Assembly (NCBI RefSeq): GCF_000426845.1
Contig: NZ_AUGD01000013.1
Coordinates: 154,616 to 218,615, forward strand
DNA: 64,000 nt
Direction of reading: 5' to 3'
Source of the DNA: Bradyrhizobium sp. in8p8
GTDB taxonomy: Bacteria; Pseudomonadota; Alphaproteobacteria; Rhizobiales; Xanthobacteraceae
The position numbers and the translations under genes were made by a program. The notes under the pieces were generated by a model. It worked only from the letters and a program-made list of their open reading frames with translations. It was not told the origin of the DNA and did not search any database. Positions 49,788 through 59,371 of the stretch are shown here, piece by piece (position 1 is the first letter of the stretch; every line of letters begins with the position of its first letter).

Positions 49788-51929
49788 ATGGTCGACGTCA
49801 CGGCGGGACAGGGCGTAGGCAGCGCCAAGCCCGGCATCCCCTCCCTCAGCGAGATCGTCACCATCCTCAAGCGCGGCGATATCGCGCTGGCGCTCGGCGT
49901 CCTCACCATCCTGGTGGTGCTGATCCTGCCGCTGCCCGCGATCGTGCTGGATCTGTTCCTGGCGATCTCGATCACGCTCTCGATCCTGATCCTGATGACA
50001 TCGTTGTTCATCCAGGCGCCATTGGAATTCTCGGCCTTCCCAACCGTCCTGCTGATCTCGACCATGCTGCGCCTGTCGCTCAACATGGCCTCGACCCGCC
50101 TGATCCTCTCGCACGGACACGAGGGCACGGCCGCCGCCGGCCACGTCATCGAGGCCTTTGGCAACTTCGTGATGGGCGGCAATTTCGTCATCGGCATCAT
50201 CGTCTTCGCCATCCTGATCATCGTCAATTTCGTCGTCATCACCAAGGGTTCGGGCCGCATCGCCGAGGTCGCCGCGCGCTTCCACCTCGACGCCATGCCT
50301 GGCAAGCAGATGGCGATCGACGCCGACCTCTCCGCCGGCCTGATCGACGAGAAGGTCGCCAAGGAGCGGCGCAAGGAGCTGGAGGACGAGAGCGGCTTCT
50401 TCGGCGCGATGGACGGCGCCTCCAAGTTCGTCCGCGGCGACGCCATCGCCGGACTGCTCGTCGTCTTCATCAACGTCGTCGGCGGCATCATCATCGGCGT
50501 GGCGCAGCAGGGCATGTCCTTCGCCGACGCCGGCCGCACCTACACGCTCCTGACCGTCGGTGACGGCCTCGTCACCCAGGTGCCGGCGCTGATCGTCTCG
50601 ACCGCGGCCGGCCTGCTCGTCTCCAAGGCCGGCGTCTCCGGTGCCGCCGACAAGGCGCTGATGAAGCAGTTCTCCGGCTATCCGCAGGCGCTCGCGATGT
50701 CCTCGGCGGTGATGCTGGTGCTGGCGGCGCTGCCGGGCATTCCCACGCTCCCGTTCCTCGCACTTGGCCTCGGCGCAGGCGCGCTGGCCTGGAACTCGCG
50801 CAACCGCAACCGGGTCACCGCCAAGGCCGAAGAAGCCGCCAAGGCCGCGCCCGCGGCAGGTCAGCCCGGTGTACCGGGGGCCGCTGCGACCGAAGAGCCG
50901 ATCTCGGCCGCACTCAAGATCGACGACCTCAAGATCGAGCTTGGCTATGCGCTGCTGCCGCTGGTCAACGGCCCCGACGGCACCGACCGCCTCACCGAGC
51001 AGATCAAGGCGCTGCGCCGTTCGCTCGCGATCGAGATGGGCTTCGTGATGCCGGCGGTGCGAATCCTCGACAACGTCCAGCTCGAGGCCAACACCTACAT
51101 CATCAAGATCAAGGAGGTCGACGCCGGCACCGGCAAGATCTGGCCGAACCAGTTCATGGTCATGGACCCCGGCGGCGGCCAGGTGCAGGTACCCGGCATC
51201 CACACCACCGAGCCGACCTTCGGCCTGCCCGCGACCTGGGTCGATGCCAGCCTGAAGGAAGAGGCCTCGCTCAAGGGCTACACCGTCGTCGACGCCGCGA
51301 CCGTGCTCTCGACCCATCTCACCGAGCTGCTCAAGGCCAACATGTCGGACCTGCTCTCTTACGGCGAGGTGCAGAAGCTGCTCAAGGAGCTGCCGAAGGA
51401 GCAGAGCGAGCTGGTCAAGGATATCGTCCCGGGACAGGTGACGGTCTCCGGCATCCAGCGCGTGCTGCAGCTGCTGCTCGCCGAGCGCATCTCGATCCGC
51501 GACCTCTCGACCATCCTCGAAGGTATCGCCGATTCGCTCGCCTTCTCGCGCAATCCAGCCACCATGGTCGAGCACGTCCGCGCCCGCCTCGCGCGGCAGA
51601 TCTGCGCGCAGAACACCTCCTATGCCGGCTATCTGCCGCTGATCGCGCTCTCGGCGAAGTGGGAGCAGGCCTTTGCCGAGTCGATCATCGGCCAGGGCGA
51701 GGAGCGCAGCCTCGCGATGCAGCCCTCGAAATTGTCGGAGTTCATGACCGCCGTGCGCGAGGCCTTCGAACGCGCCGCCCGAGAAGGCGAAGCGCCGGTG
51801 CTGGTCACCTCCGCGGCCATTCGTCCTTTCGTCCGGTCCCTGGTGGAGCGGTTCCGGGCCCAGACCACCGTGCTGTCGCAGGCCGAAATCCACCCAAGGG
51901 CGAGGCTCAAAACGGTCGGAAGCATCTGA
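49788..51929 (+). CDS. flhA: FlhA, flagellar type III export gate protein
   Basis: From ATG 49788 (GGGAGG upstream) the product has 713 residues. The N-terminal half has about eight membrane helices with the FHIPEP-family signature around 'FPTVLLISTMLRLSLNMAST' and 'GLIDEKVAKERRKELEDESG'. The C-terminal half is the cytoplasmic domain (about 365 onward) that docks chaperones and the ATPase FliI, encoded 5 kb downstream. FlhA forms the nonameric export gate. GTG 49686 would add 34 residues with no membrane helix. It stands alone, with no other flagellar gene for 4 kb. Confidence 0.96.
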   Translation: MVDVTAGQGVGSAKPGIPSLSEIVTILKRGDIALALGVLTILVVLILPLPAIVLDLFLAISITLSILILMTSLFIQAPLEFSAFPTVLLISTMLRLSLNMASTRLILSHGHEGTAAAGHVIEAFGNFVMGGNFVIGIIVFAILIIVNFVVITKGSGRIAEVAARFHLDAMPGKQMAIDADLSAGLIDEKVAKERRKELEDESGFFGAMDGASKFVRGDAIAGLLVVFINVVGGIIIGVAQQGMSFADAGRTYTLLTVGDGLVTQVPALIVSTAAGLLVSKAGVSGAADKALMKQFSGYPQALAMSSAVMLVLAALPGIPTLPFLALGLGAGALAWNSRNRNRVTAKAEEAAKAAPAAGQPGVPGAAATEEPISAALKIDDLKIELGYALLPLVNGPDGTDRLTEQIKALRRSLAIEMGFVMPAVRILDNVQLEANTYIIKIKEVDAGTGKIWPNQFMVMDPGGGQVQVPGIHTTEPTFGLPATWVDASLKEEASLKGYTVVDAATVLSTHLTELLKANMSDLLSYGEVQKLLKELPKEQSELVKDIVPGQVTVSGIQRVLQLLLAERISIRDLSTILEGIADSLAFSRNPATMVEHVRARLARQICAQNTSYAGYLPLIALSAKWEQAFAESIIGQGEERSLAMQPSKLSEFMTAVREAFERAAREGEAPVLVTSAAIRPFVRSLVERFRAQTTVLSQAEIHPRARLKTVGSI

Positions 51930-52224
51930 TTTGCCTTAAGAAGCCGTATGCTTTTCAGCCACAAGCAAATGGTTTTTGAGTTCCCGGCGCTTTGTCCACC
52001 AACCGCCGAAACAGCCCCTGGCACGCACATTACAGCTTTGAAATAATTGCCAAAATGCAGGGCCGATGAGCGTTTTCTGATCGCGGCCTTTCACGTCATT
52101 TCACGCTCTTGTGATCGCCCCTTGGGAACGAATCCACCCAATACTAGGTTGTTGGGCACCGGAAGCATGAACCTGCCTGAACAGGCTGGCGACTACTTCG
52201 GGTAGATGGCGGCAGGAGGCTTCC
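51930..52224. other. Intergenic gap after flhA with an EcfG-like promoter
   Basis: No gene was found. The left part is AT-richer (AAATAATTGCCAAAATG, 52039-52055), and the right part holds GGAAC-N17-GGTT (52125-52150), followed by a GTGGGTG-free leader to the AGGAGG of the small protein gene. It is therefore likely to hold the promoter of the downstream gene and no RNA gene I can recognise. Confidence 0.5.
52125..52150 (+). promoter_or_regulatory. EcfG-like promoter upstream of the 67-residue small protein
   Basis: GGAAC (52125-52129) is followed after 17 bases by GGTT (52147-52150), one base off the CGTT consensus. It lies 75 bases before the ATG at 52225. It is weaker than the perfect match at 29002 but in a matching place and orientation. 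Confidence 0.5.
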
Positions 52225-52428
52225 ATGAACCACTCGATTTACAGCGCAGATCGCTCGACCCACCTCAAGATCGTGGTGGTGGCGCTCGTTGCCGGCATCG
52301 CGGTGGCGGGCCTCGGCATCACCGCGCGCGCAACGAGCTCGGATGAAGGCCTTACCCAGACCGCACGCGTCATGAAGGCCGGCAAGCCGGTCACCATCAC
52401 CAGCGCGAACACCTCGCTCGTTCGCTGA
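52225..52428 (+). CDS. Small single-span membrane protein, bradyrhizobial conserved type
   Basis: The 67-residue protein begins 'MNHSIYSADRSTHLKIVVVA' with one hydrophobic helix (about 13-35) and a short exported tail ending 'VTITSANTSLVR'. GCAGGAGG precedes the ATG. Small proteins with this MNHSIYSADR opening are, to my knowledge, recurrent in bradyrhizobia, and their role is unknown. The EcfG-like promoter upstream suggests stress induction, and a strong bidirectional terminator follows. Confidence 0.78.
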   Translation: MNHSIYSADRSTHLKIVVVALVAGIAVAGLGITARATSSDEGLTQTARVMKAGKPVTITSANTSLVR

Positions 52429-52523
52429 GGAGACATGAGTTTCAGGAATTCACGCGGCTCTTTACCAGCCCCCCAAAGTCGCCACGTGGATATGTAGACG
52501 ACCCCAACCCCAAGTCGACTACG

Positions 52524-52552
52524 GAAAGCGCCCGCCCCCCACGGGCGCTTTC
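52524..52552. terminator. Bidirectional intrinsic terminator
   Basis: GAAAGCGCCCG (52524-52534) and CGGGCGCTTTC (52542-52552) form a perfect 11-bp stem with a CCCCCCA loop. The stem lies between the small membrane protein gene and the convergent AraC gene, and has A/T ends usable from both directions. Confidence 0.75.
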
Positions 52553-52635
52553 TCATGTCTGGGTATGTTTTGCGCGGTGAGCAATTGCACGCAAGGCGAA
52601 CGATGCCGCCCGATGATCGTCGTCACAGTCGCTGC

Positions 52636-53595
52636 TTACGCCTCGCGCAGCTCCGACGGCGTCGCGCCGAAGCGCTTGCGGAAGGCGCGGTTGAAATAGG
52701 ACAGGTCGGAGAAGCCCGAGGAATGCGCGATGTCGCTGATCTTGCGCGCCCTGGCGCGGGGATCGCCGAGCAGCTTGCGCGCATGAAGCAGACGCTGCTC
52801 CAGCACGAATTCGGTGAAGGTGGTGCCGGCCTGCTCGAACAGGCGTTGCGCCTGGCGCGGGCTCAGACCCGAGCGCGTCGCGACCTCGGACAGGCAGAGA
52901 TCGTTGCGGCCGAGCGCAGCCATCACGTCGGCGCGCATGAGGTCGAGTCGGGCCGCCGCCTGCCCCCGGCCGCGTGCGCGGCTCGCGTGCTCTGCATCGG
53001 TGCCGAGCAGGAGGCCGACGAGATCGACCATATGCTGCGCGGTCAGGCGCTGGCCCACCGCATCGAGATGCGGCGCGTGGTTGGCGGCGAGCGCATGGTA
53101 GCGGAAGATGGTCTCGGCGACCGCACCGTCGCTCAGCACCTGGGATAGCTTGTCTTCGGCGCGCGGACTGATATCGAGCAGCGCGCGGCGCGGCATGCGG
53201 ATAGAGGTGAAGCGATTCTCATCGGTATGGCCGACAGTGCCGGTGACGCTCATGTCGACCAGCACCATCTGAGCGGGCGAGAGTTCGACGGTGTGGCCGT
53301 TCTGTCCGACGCTGACGAGGCCCGCATGTGCCGCGATCAGAACGAGGTCGTCGCTGCCGTCGGCAAGATGACTCTGCGTGCGGGAATATTGTGCGGAGGC
53401 GCCTTCGGGAATAGCGAGCGCGATGTTGTCGACCACGCTGATCTGGAGCCTGCAATCGATGCTCTCGCCATGGCTCGGCCCGATATCGAGGCCGCAGGAG
53501 CCGACGGCCCGCTCGCGCCAATGTTCGAAGGCCGCGCCGTGCGGCAGCCCCGCATATTGGTGACGGAAGATGCCCGGCGTTCTCGCTGCATCCAT
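52636..53595 (-). CDS. AraC-family transcriptional regulator
   Basis: The 319-residue protein has an AraC_binding_2-like N-terminus ('HGAAFEHWRERAVGSCGLDI', about 19-180) and two C-terminal helix-turn-helix units (about 215-315): 'CLSEVATRSGLSPRQAQRLF' and 'ISDIAHSSGFSDLSYFNRAFRKRFG'. The last is the AraC signature. Targets are unknown; no divergent gene is close, and the upstream gap is 178 bases with nothing recognised. Confidence 0.88.
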   Translation of the reverse strand: MDAARTPGIFRHQYAGLPHGAAFEHWRERAVGSCGLDIGPSHGESIDCRLQISVVDNIALAIPEGASAQYSRTQSHLADGSDDLVLIAAHAGLVSVGQNGHTVELSPAQMVLVDMSVTGTVGHTDENRFTSIRMPRRALLDISPRAEDKLSQVLSDGAVAETIFRYHALAANHAPHLDAVGQRLTAQHMVDLVGLLLGTDAEHASRARGRGQAAARLDLMRADVMAALGRNDLCLSEVATRSGLSPRQAQRLFEQAGTTFTEFVLEQRLLHARKLLGDPRARARKISDIAHSSGFSDLSYFNRAFRKRFGATPSELREA

Positions 53596-53773
53596 CTGAT
53601 TTCTAGCCCCTCTCCGGCAGCGCGATCGGCGGCGCCAACTTCAAATTCCGGGGATTTGACGCCGGCAATTGCGGAGAGGTTCAAACCAGGCACGGATTCG
53701 GCCAGGCTTGTCGAAATACGACGGCGGAATGGACCGCAGCGACAGGAATGCGGCCCCTAGGGACGGTCGACAC

Positions 53774-54832
53774 CTACTTCTTCGCCGGCGCCTGCGCTTG
53801 CGTGGGCGGGACAGTCTCGATCAGCTTTCCGGAAAACACTGGGGCCGAGGTCGGTTGGCCGTTCGGTGAACCGCCGGCCGGCTCGACCGTGACGGCGTAG
53901 GTCGCACCATTGACGACCTCGGCATCGTAGGACGCGAGCAGCGGACGCGCGGTGAAATCGCTCGCGCCGATGACGCCGAGCGAGCGCGGCCGCGGCAGCT
54001 TGTCCGAGATCAGCCAAAGCTCGAAGCTCTTGCCCGGCTCCGGCGTCGCGCCGACCTTCCGCACCGTGAAATTTCGCGTCGCGCCATCGATGGTGAGAAT
54101 GAAGGCAGGGCCGCCGCCCTGGCCCTGCAGCAGCGCGACATATTGCGCGGAGGGGGCGAGCGGCGCGGCCGGGGTCTTGACCTCGACGGTCTGGATGCGC
54201 GGCGCCGGACGCAAGGCGCCCGGCAGCGCCTCGGGCAGGAAGATTTGGAGAGACAGCGTCACGAGCAGCACGGCTGCAAGCGCACCGACAGCCGATGCGA
54301 TGGAGCGCCAGCGCTTCACCCGGTTCTCGAGGCGAATCACGTTGCCATCGTCCGCGACCGGCGTCTGCGGTGCGCGGACGACGTTGAGATCGGGAGCATG
54401 CACCTGCGGGATGAATTGCGGCGCGATGTCGGGTATCGCATCAGGCTCGTCAGATGGCCGCGCCGGAGGCTCGACTTGAGGACGCTGCACGTCGGCCGAT
54501 GACGAGCTCTCCGTCGAGAGCTCTCCGGTGTCGGGCGAGGGCGGTTCCGGCAGAGGCGGCGGAGGCGTAGCCTCGGCGGGCGCGGACGGCTGTTGCGCAA
54601 GGGCCGTGCGCGCGATCTCGGATCTGATGTTCTCCCACACGATCGGGCGCGGCTCGACCGAGCCGACCATCTGGTTGAGGGCACTGAGCCGATAGGACCA
54701 GGACAGCACGATGCCGGCGAACGCCTCGTCCACCGCCATCATGGTCTCGACCTGGGCACGCTCATCGGCATCGAGCGTGCCGAGCGCGTATTCCGCGGCG
54801 AGCGCGATATGGTCCTCGGTGTAGTCCATCAC
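53774..54832 (-). CDS. Membrane anti-sigma factor, RskA-type
   Basis: The 352-residue protein has an N-terminal anti-sigma domain ('YTEDHIALAAEYALGTLDAD', about 1-75), a Pro/Ser-rich linker (about 82-160), one membrane helix (about 178-199) and a periplasmic RskA domain with 'FILTIDGATRNFTVRKVGAT' and 'FELWLISD'. It should hold the sigma factor encoded just upstream inactive until a periplasmic signal causes cleavage. The stop is near 53774; 72 bases separate the sigma gene stop from its start. Confidence 0.88.
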   Translation of the reverse strand: MMDYTEDHIALAAEYALGTLDADERAQVETMMAVDEAFAGIVLSWSYRLSALNQMVGSVEPRPIVWENIRSEIARTALAQQPSAPAEATPPPPLPEPPSPDTGELSTESSSSADVQRPQVEPPARPSDEPDAIPDIAPQFIPQVHAPDLNVVRAPQTPVADDGNVIRLENRVKRWRSIASAVGALAAVLLVTLSLQIFLPEALPGALRPAPRIQTVEVKTPAAPLAPSAQYVALLQGQGGGPAFILTIDGATRNFTVRKVGATPEPGKSFELWLISDKLPRPRSLGVIGASDFTARPLLASYDAEVVNGATYAVTVEPAGGSPNGQPTSAPVFSGKLIETVPPTQAQAPAKK

Positions 54833-54904
54833 ACTCCTTCACCTCTCGCGCAGGTAGAGGTGAACTGTCGTTGCCGCGCTGGTCTCTGCCACTCTCATCA
54901 TCCT

Positions 54905-55450
54905 CTAGAGCCCGAGGCACTCCCTGATATCCAGCATGCTGCGCCGGAGCCACGTCTTCACCGTGTTGACGGGAGCAGCGAATTTTTCCGCCAATTGCTC
55001 GCGGCTCCAGCCGTTGTAATAGGCGAGCAGCACGAGCCGCTGGCGGTCGGGCTCGAGCCGGCCGATACATTCCAGGAGGCGCTTCAGCTCCTCGGTCATC
55101 TCGCGGCGCGCCAGCGGATCGGGGCTCTCGGCCGCAACCTCCATCGCCTGAGGCTCGTCCTCGATGGAGGCTTCCGACTTCTTGCGCACGATGTCGATGG
55201 CGCGGTTGCGCGCAATCGAGGCCATCCAAGTGATCGGCGACGACAGGGCCGGATTGAACTGGCCGGCGCCGTTCCAGATCTTGACGTAGGTCTCCTGAAT
55301 GACCTCCTCTGCGAGATCCTGTCGGCGCAAGATACGGAGCACGACGCCATAGAGTTTCGCGCGCGTAGCGGCGTAAAGGCGCTCGAACGCGGCCTGATCG
55401 CGCTTCGCCACCGCCTCGATCAACCCGACCAGCTCTGCTGGCGTCAGCAT
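54905..55450 (-). CDS. ECF sigma factor (SigK-like)
   Basis: The 181-residue protein has sigma region 2 ('AFERLYAATRAKLYGVVLRI' and 'DLAEEVIQETYVKIWNGAG', about 20-85) and region 4 ('LEPDRQRLVLLAYYNGWSRE', with helix-turn-helix 'QLAEKFAAPVNTVKTWLRRS', about 130-175). With its RskA-type partner it matches the SigK/ECF19 type that answers envelope or redox stress. It is on the minus strand just upstream of the anti-sigma gene. Its own target promoter cannot be named. Confidence 0.9.
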   Translation of the reverse strand: MLTPAELVGLIEAVAKRDQAAFERLYAATRAKLYGVVLRILRRQDLAEEVIQETYVKIWNGAGQFNPALSSPITWMASIARNRAIDIVRKKSEASIEDEPQAMEVAAESPDPLARREMTEELKRLLECIGRLEPDRQRLVLLAYYNGWSREQLAEKFAAPVNTVKTWLRRSMLDIRECLGL

Positions 55451-55497
55451 TCAGCCCCCTGAAAAGCGGCCCGTCGCTTCCCTTCACCACTCCCACA

Positions 55498-55597
55498 CGG
55501 GGAGAGGTCGATTTGCGCAGCAAATCGGGTGAGGGGGCACGGGGTAGACGGCGGACCGTCACCCCTCATCCGGCGCTCCGCGCCGACCTCTCCCAGG
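55498..55597. repeat. Long inverted repeat (bradyrhizobial intergenic element) between sigK-like gene and fliJ
   Basis: GGAGAGGTCG (55501-55510) pairs with CGACCTCTCC (55583-55592), and GATTTGC-GCA-GCAAATC (55510-55526) forms an inner hairpin. GGGTGAGGGG and ACCCCTCATCC arms extend the structure. The whole 318-base gap between the sigma gene start and the fliJ stop has nothing else recognisable beyond this element; no gene is supported in it. Confidence 0.65.
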
Positions 55598-55768
55598 GAA
55601 GAGGTGGGCACCGCTGTTGCTGGCACAGCATTCATTCCAGCCACCATAGCGCGCGGCAAAGCCGAGCACCAAGGGGTGCGGCGCCGCACTGTGGACAGCA
55701 CATGCGAAAACCCGGACCTTGCGGGTCCGGGTTCGCGGATTTCTCGGTGCTCTGGCTTGCCGGCGCCG

Positions 55769-56188
55769 TTACGCGACGGCGCCGATGCGAGCACGCATCA
55801 GGCCGATGCTGTCGAGGTCGGCCTGCTCGCGGGCGTTCTCTTCGGCGCGCTCGCGGGCCTGGTCGCGCTCGTCGAGCAGCTCGACCTTCTTCAGCTCCTC
55901 GAAAGCTTCGGCCAGTGCGGCCTTGGCTTCGTCGAGCTGGCCCTTGAGCTCATCGGCCGAACGGGTCAGGTTCTCGCGGCGCTGGATCGCGGCCTTGGCG
56001 TAAGTCGGATAGGCGAAGTGCGAGGGATCGTTGATCCCGGCACGCTCCTGCTCGGTCTGGATCTCACGTTCGAGATCGACCGACATGCGTTGGAAGTCTG
56101 CGATCATGGTCTCGATCTGGGTGACCCTGCGGCGCTTCTCGTCGACCTGAAACTTCTTCAGGCGGATGAGGGTATCTCGTGACTTCAT
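55769..56188 (-). CDS. fliJ: FliJ, flagellar export chaperone/stalk protein
   Basis: The 139-residue protein is almost all coiled coil (about 10-130) with no membrane segment. It starts 'MKSRDTLIRLKKFQVDEKRR' in the usual FliJ manner and has the length of FliJ. FliJ links the FliI ATPase ring to FlhA. It follows the fliI gene on the same strand after a 121-base gap, so both are likely one operon. Coiled-coil proteins are hard to assign by sequence alone; position beside fliI is the decisive support. Confidence 0.88.
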   Translation of the reverse strand: MKSRDTLIRLKKFQVDEKRRRVTQIETMIADFQRMSVDLEREIQTEQERAGINDPSHFAYPTYAKAAIQRRENLTRSADELKGQLDEAKAALAEAFEELKKVELLDERDQARERAEENAREQADLDSIGLMRARIGAVA

Positions 56189-56309
56189 CGACTCGTACTC
56201 CCCAGAAGTCCCCGCGCTGCACGTGGGACGACACCGGTCACCCCACAGGCCCGATGGGGGCCAAGACCGGCTCTGCTACTCTCTTGGATCGGATGATGAC
56301 CTGACAAAG

Positions 56310-57635
56310 TTAGCGTTCCGTTTCCAAATTGCCGAGGATTTGCGCCAATTGGCGGTAGCCGTCCGCCAGTGACGCCTTCTCGTCCTTGCGCTGGCGCAGG
56401 AACGCCTCCAGCGGCTCGTGCAGGCGGATCGCCTCGTCGACCTCCGGGCTGGAGCCGGCCCGGTAGGCGCCAAGCCGGATCAATTCCTCCATGTCGGCAT
56501 AGGTCGCCATCACCTGGCGTGCCCGCTGGATGACCGGCCAGAACTGCGGGTCCGCCGATTTCGGCATGGTGCGCGAGACGGATTTGAGGATGTTGATCGC
56601 GGGATAGCGGCCGCGCTCCGCAATCGCGCGCTGCATCACGATGTGGCCGTCGAGGATGCCGCGGACCGCATCCGCGATCGGCTCGTTGTGGTCGTCGCCA
56701 TCGACCAGCACCGTGAAGATCGCGGTGATGGCACCTATCCCGAGGCCCGGCCCGGCGCGCTCCAACAGCTTCGGCAATTCGGTGAAGACGGTGGGGGTGT
56801 AGCCTTTGGCGGTCGGCGGCTCGCCGGCGGACAGACCGATCTCGCGCTGAGCCATGGCAAAGCGCGTCACCGAGTCCATCAGGCAGAGCACGTCCTTGTC
56901 CTCGTCGCGAAAATACTCGGCGACCGCGAGCGTCAGATACGCGGCCTGGCGGCGCATCAGCGCCGGCTCATCCGAGGTCGCGACCACCACGACTGAGCGC
57001 GCAAGCCCCTCCTCTCCGAGATCGTCCTGGAGGAACTCCTGCACCTCGCGGCCGCGTTCGCCGATCAGTCCGATGACGCTGACATCGGCATCGACGTTGC
57101 GGGCCAGCATCGACAGCAGCACCGACTTGCCGACGCCGGAGCCTGCGAAGATGCCCATGCGCTGGCCGCGGCAGCACGTGAGAAAGGTGTTCATCGCGCG
57201 CACGCCGAGATCGAGCGGCGCGCCGACACGCTTGCGCGAGTGTGCCGGCGGCGGCGTATTGCGGAACGGCATCGGCGAGGAGCCCTGCGGCAACGGCCCC
57301 TTGCCGTCGATCGGCTCGCCCAGCGCGTTGACGACGCGGCCGAGCCACGCTGCAGACGGCCGCACCTGATTGGCCGCATTGGCGATGACCGCCTTGCAAC
57401 CGCGGCGCACGCCGTCGAGGCCGGCGAACGGCATCACGACGGCATTGTTGCCGGAGAAGCCGATCACCTCGCAGGGAATGGTACGGTTGGCACCGGTCTC
57501 GATCACCAGCCGCGCGCCGACCGACATGGCATGAATGGGACCGGCGACCTCGACCATCAGGCCGCGCACGCCGACCACGCGGCCATATATGTTGATGCCG
57601 TCGATGTCGCCGATCTGTTCGGCCAAAGCCTTCAT
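56310..57635 (-). CDS. fliI: FliI, flagellum-specific ATPase
   Basis: The 441-residue protein has the F1-beta-like ATPase fold: Walker A AGSGVGKS (164-171), 'FIGERGREV'-type region GLIGERGREVQEFLQDDLG, Walker B 'DVLCLMDSVTRFAMAQREIG', and a C-terminal helical domain. It powers unfolding of flagellar export substrates with FliJ and FlhA. ATG 57635 begins it; a CtrA-box-like site lies 87 bases before. Divergent from ctrA. Confidence 0.95.
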   Translation of the reverse strand: MKALAEQIGDIDGINIYGRVVGVRGLMVEVAGPIHAMSVGARLVIETGANRTIPCEVIGFSGNNAVVMPFAGLDGVRRGCKAVIANAANQVRPSAAWLGRVVNALGEPIDGKGPLPQGSSPMPFRNTPPPAHSRKRVGAPLDLGVRAMNTFLTCCRGQRMGIFAGSGVGKSVLLSMLARNVDADVSVIGLIGERGREVQEFLQDDLGEEGLARSVVVVATSDEPALMRRQAAYLTLAVAEYFRDEDKDVLCLMDSVTRFAMAQREIGLSAGEPPTAKGYTPTVFTELPKLLERAGPGLGIGAITAIFTVLVDGDDHNEPIADAVRGILDGHIVMQRAIAERGRYPAINILKSVSRTMPKSADPQFWPVIQRARQVMATYADMEELIRLGAYRAGSSPEVDEAIRLHEPLEAFLRQRKDEKASLADGYRQLAQILGNLETER

Positions 57636-57721
57636 CGGTGGGCCTTCATGAAAGGGCGCGCGCTGCTCATCCGGGACATCACGGTCAAAACCTTAAGTTT
57701 CGCCATATTTCTGAACGGCGC

Positions 57722-57737
57722 TTAACTTCGTGTTTAC
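57722..57737. promoter_or_regulatory. CtrA-box-like site upstream of fliI
   Basis: TTAA-CTTCGTG-TTTAC fits TTAA-N7-TTAAC with one mismatch in the right half, and reads as a near-match on the fliI strand too. It is 87 bases from the fliI start and 315 from the ctrA start, so it most probably serves fliI and fliJ. Binding is not shown. Confidence 0.5.
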
Positions 57738-57802
57738 CCGCATCATTAATCATTGCGTCACTGTCTTTGACACTGAGCGTGGCTTCCCTTCAGAAGAAGG
57801 CT

Positions 57803-57972
57803 GAGTCGCGGGAGTCGGTTAGGCCCGTCTCTTAAAGTGGAGCTTGAACGGAACTAGGTGACGAAAGCTGCTTCGCGCGCAAGACCTTAGGGCGATTCGA
57901 CAAAAATTGCACGGTGGGGACTTGCGTTCCAGAATCAGAGTTTGTTAACCATCTGTCGTCAGGATCCGAATC
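57803..57972. promoter_or_regulatory. Cluster of five GANTC (CcrM methylation) sites upstream of ctrA
   Basis: GANTC occurs at 57803-57807, 57812-57816, 57894-57898, 57932-57936 and 57968-57972. A 4-base constraint predicts fewer than one in 170 bases by chance. In Caulobacter the ctrA P1 promoter is controlled by CcrM methylation at such a site, so a similar cell-cycle switch is plausible. The region 57636-58051 (416 bases) holds the promoters of both fliI and ctrA; no gene was seen. Confidence 0.55.
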
Positions 57973-58051
57973 AGTTGTTCAAAGGCGTTTTGTTGAGTGC
58001 CGCGAATGCGGCCGACCTGACGCCCAGGAGCGGCGACTATGGGGAACTGGC

Positions 58052-58753
<702 letters not shown>

Positions 58754-58803
58754 TCCTGGGTTCACGTGGCAAGCCCCGCAGGGCTTGCTCCTCCCAGCCT
58801 GGA

Positions 58804-58834
58804 CCCCGCCGCAAATGGCGGGGTTTTGTTTTTT
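58804..58834 (+). terminator. Intrinsic terminator of ctrA
   Basis: CCCCGCC (58804-58810) pairs with GGCGGGG (58817-58823) around GCAAAT, and a T-rich tail TTTTGTTTTTT (58824-58834) follows. This is a textbook Rho-independent terminator 50 bases after the ctrA stop. Confidence 0.88.
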
Positions 58835-58964
58835 GGGGGCGTCCTCTCCCGGTCCTGCTTGAGGGAGATTGCACCGACCGTACCGTTCCAGCTTCACCAC
58901 CCCCTAACATTTGAACCGCTAACCTCCTCCCGCCGACGAATGGTCGCTGCACGATGGGGGAACG

Positions 58965-59369
58965 ATGATCCTGCAATCACTCGCCGGCCTGCCCGCCTTC
59001 CTGGTCTATTTCTGCACCGGGCTGATCGCGATCGTGGCCTATCTGTTCGTCTATACGCGCATCACCGCCCACAACGAATTCCAGCTCATCCGCGACAACC
59101 AGCCGGCCGCGGCGATCGCACTTGGGCTCAGCCTGCTCGGCTTCGTCGCGCCGCTGGTCAGCGCCATCGCGCATTCGGCCAACGTGCTGGACTGCCTGAT
59201 CTGGGCGACGATCGCATTGGTCGTCCAGGTCATCGTGTTCTATCTCGTCAAGGTTCCGGTGCCGAACCTGTCGGCGCGAATCGATGCCGGCGAGCTTGCG
59301 CCGGCGATCTGGCTCGGCCTGTCCTCGCTCGCCGCGGGGCTGCTGAACGCTGCCAGCATGATCTACTGA
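58965..59369 (+). CDS. DUF350 family membrane protein (YjfL-like)
   Basis: The 134-residue protein has four predicted membrane helices and the DUF350 pattern with 'FVYTRITAHNEFQLIRDNQP' followed by 'AAIALGLSLLGFVAPL' and 'DCLIWATIALVVQVIVFYLV'. In E. coli the homologue YjfL sits beside YjfM and the glutathionylspermidine-synthase-like YjfC, the same three-gene order as here. Function is unknown. Three bases separate it from the next gene. Confidence 0.85.
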   Translation: MILQSLAGLPAFLVYFCTGLIAIVAYLFVYTRITAHNEFQLIRDNQPAAAIALGLSLLGFVAPLVSAIAHSANVLDCLIWATIALVVQVIVFYLVKVPVPNLSARIDAGELAPAIWLGLSSLAAGLLNAASMIY

Positions 59370-59371
59370 TC

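Noticed and set aside
49602..51893. 763-residue minus-strand frame opposite flhA
   Set aside because: Asp/Gln/Arg-rich shadow of flhA; no motif.
57693..57707. Second CtrA-box candidate TTAA-N7-CATA
   Set aside because: Right half has two mismatches to TTAA; too weak to list.
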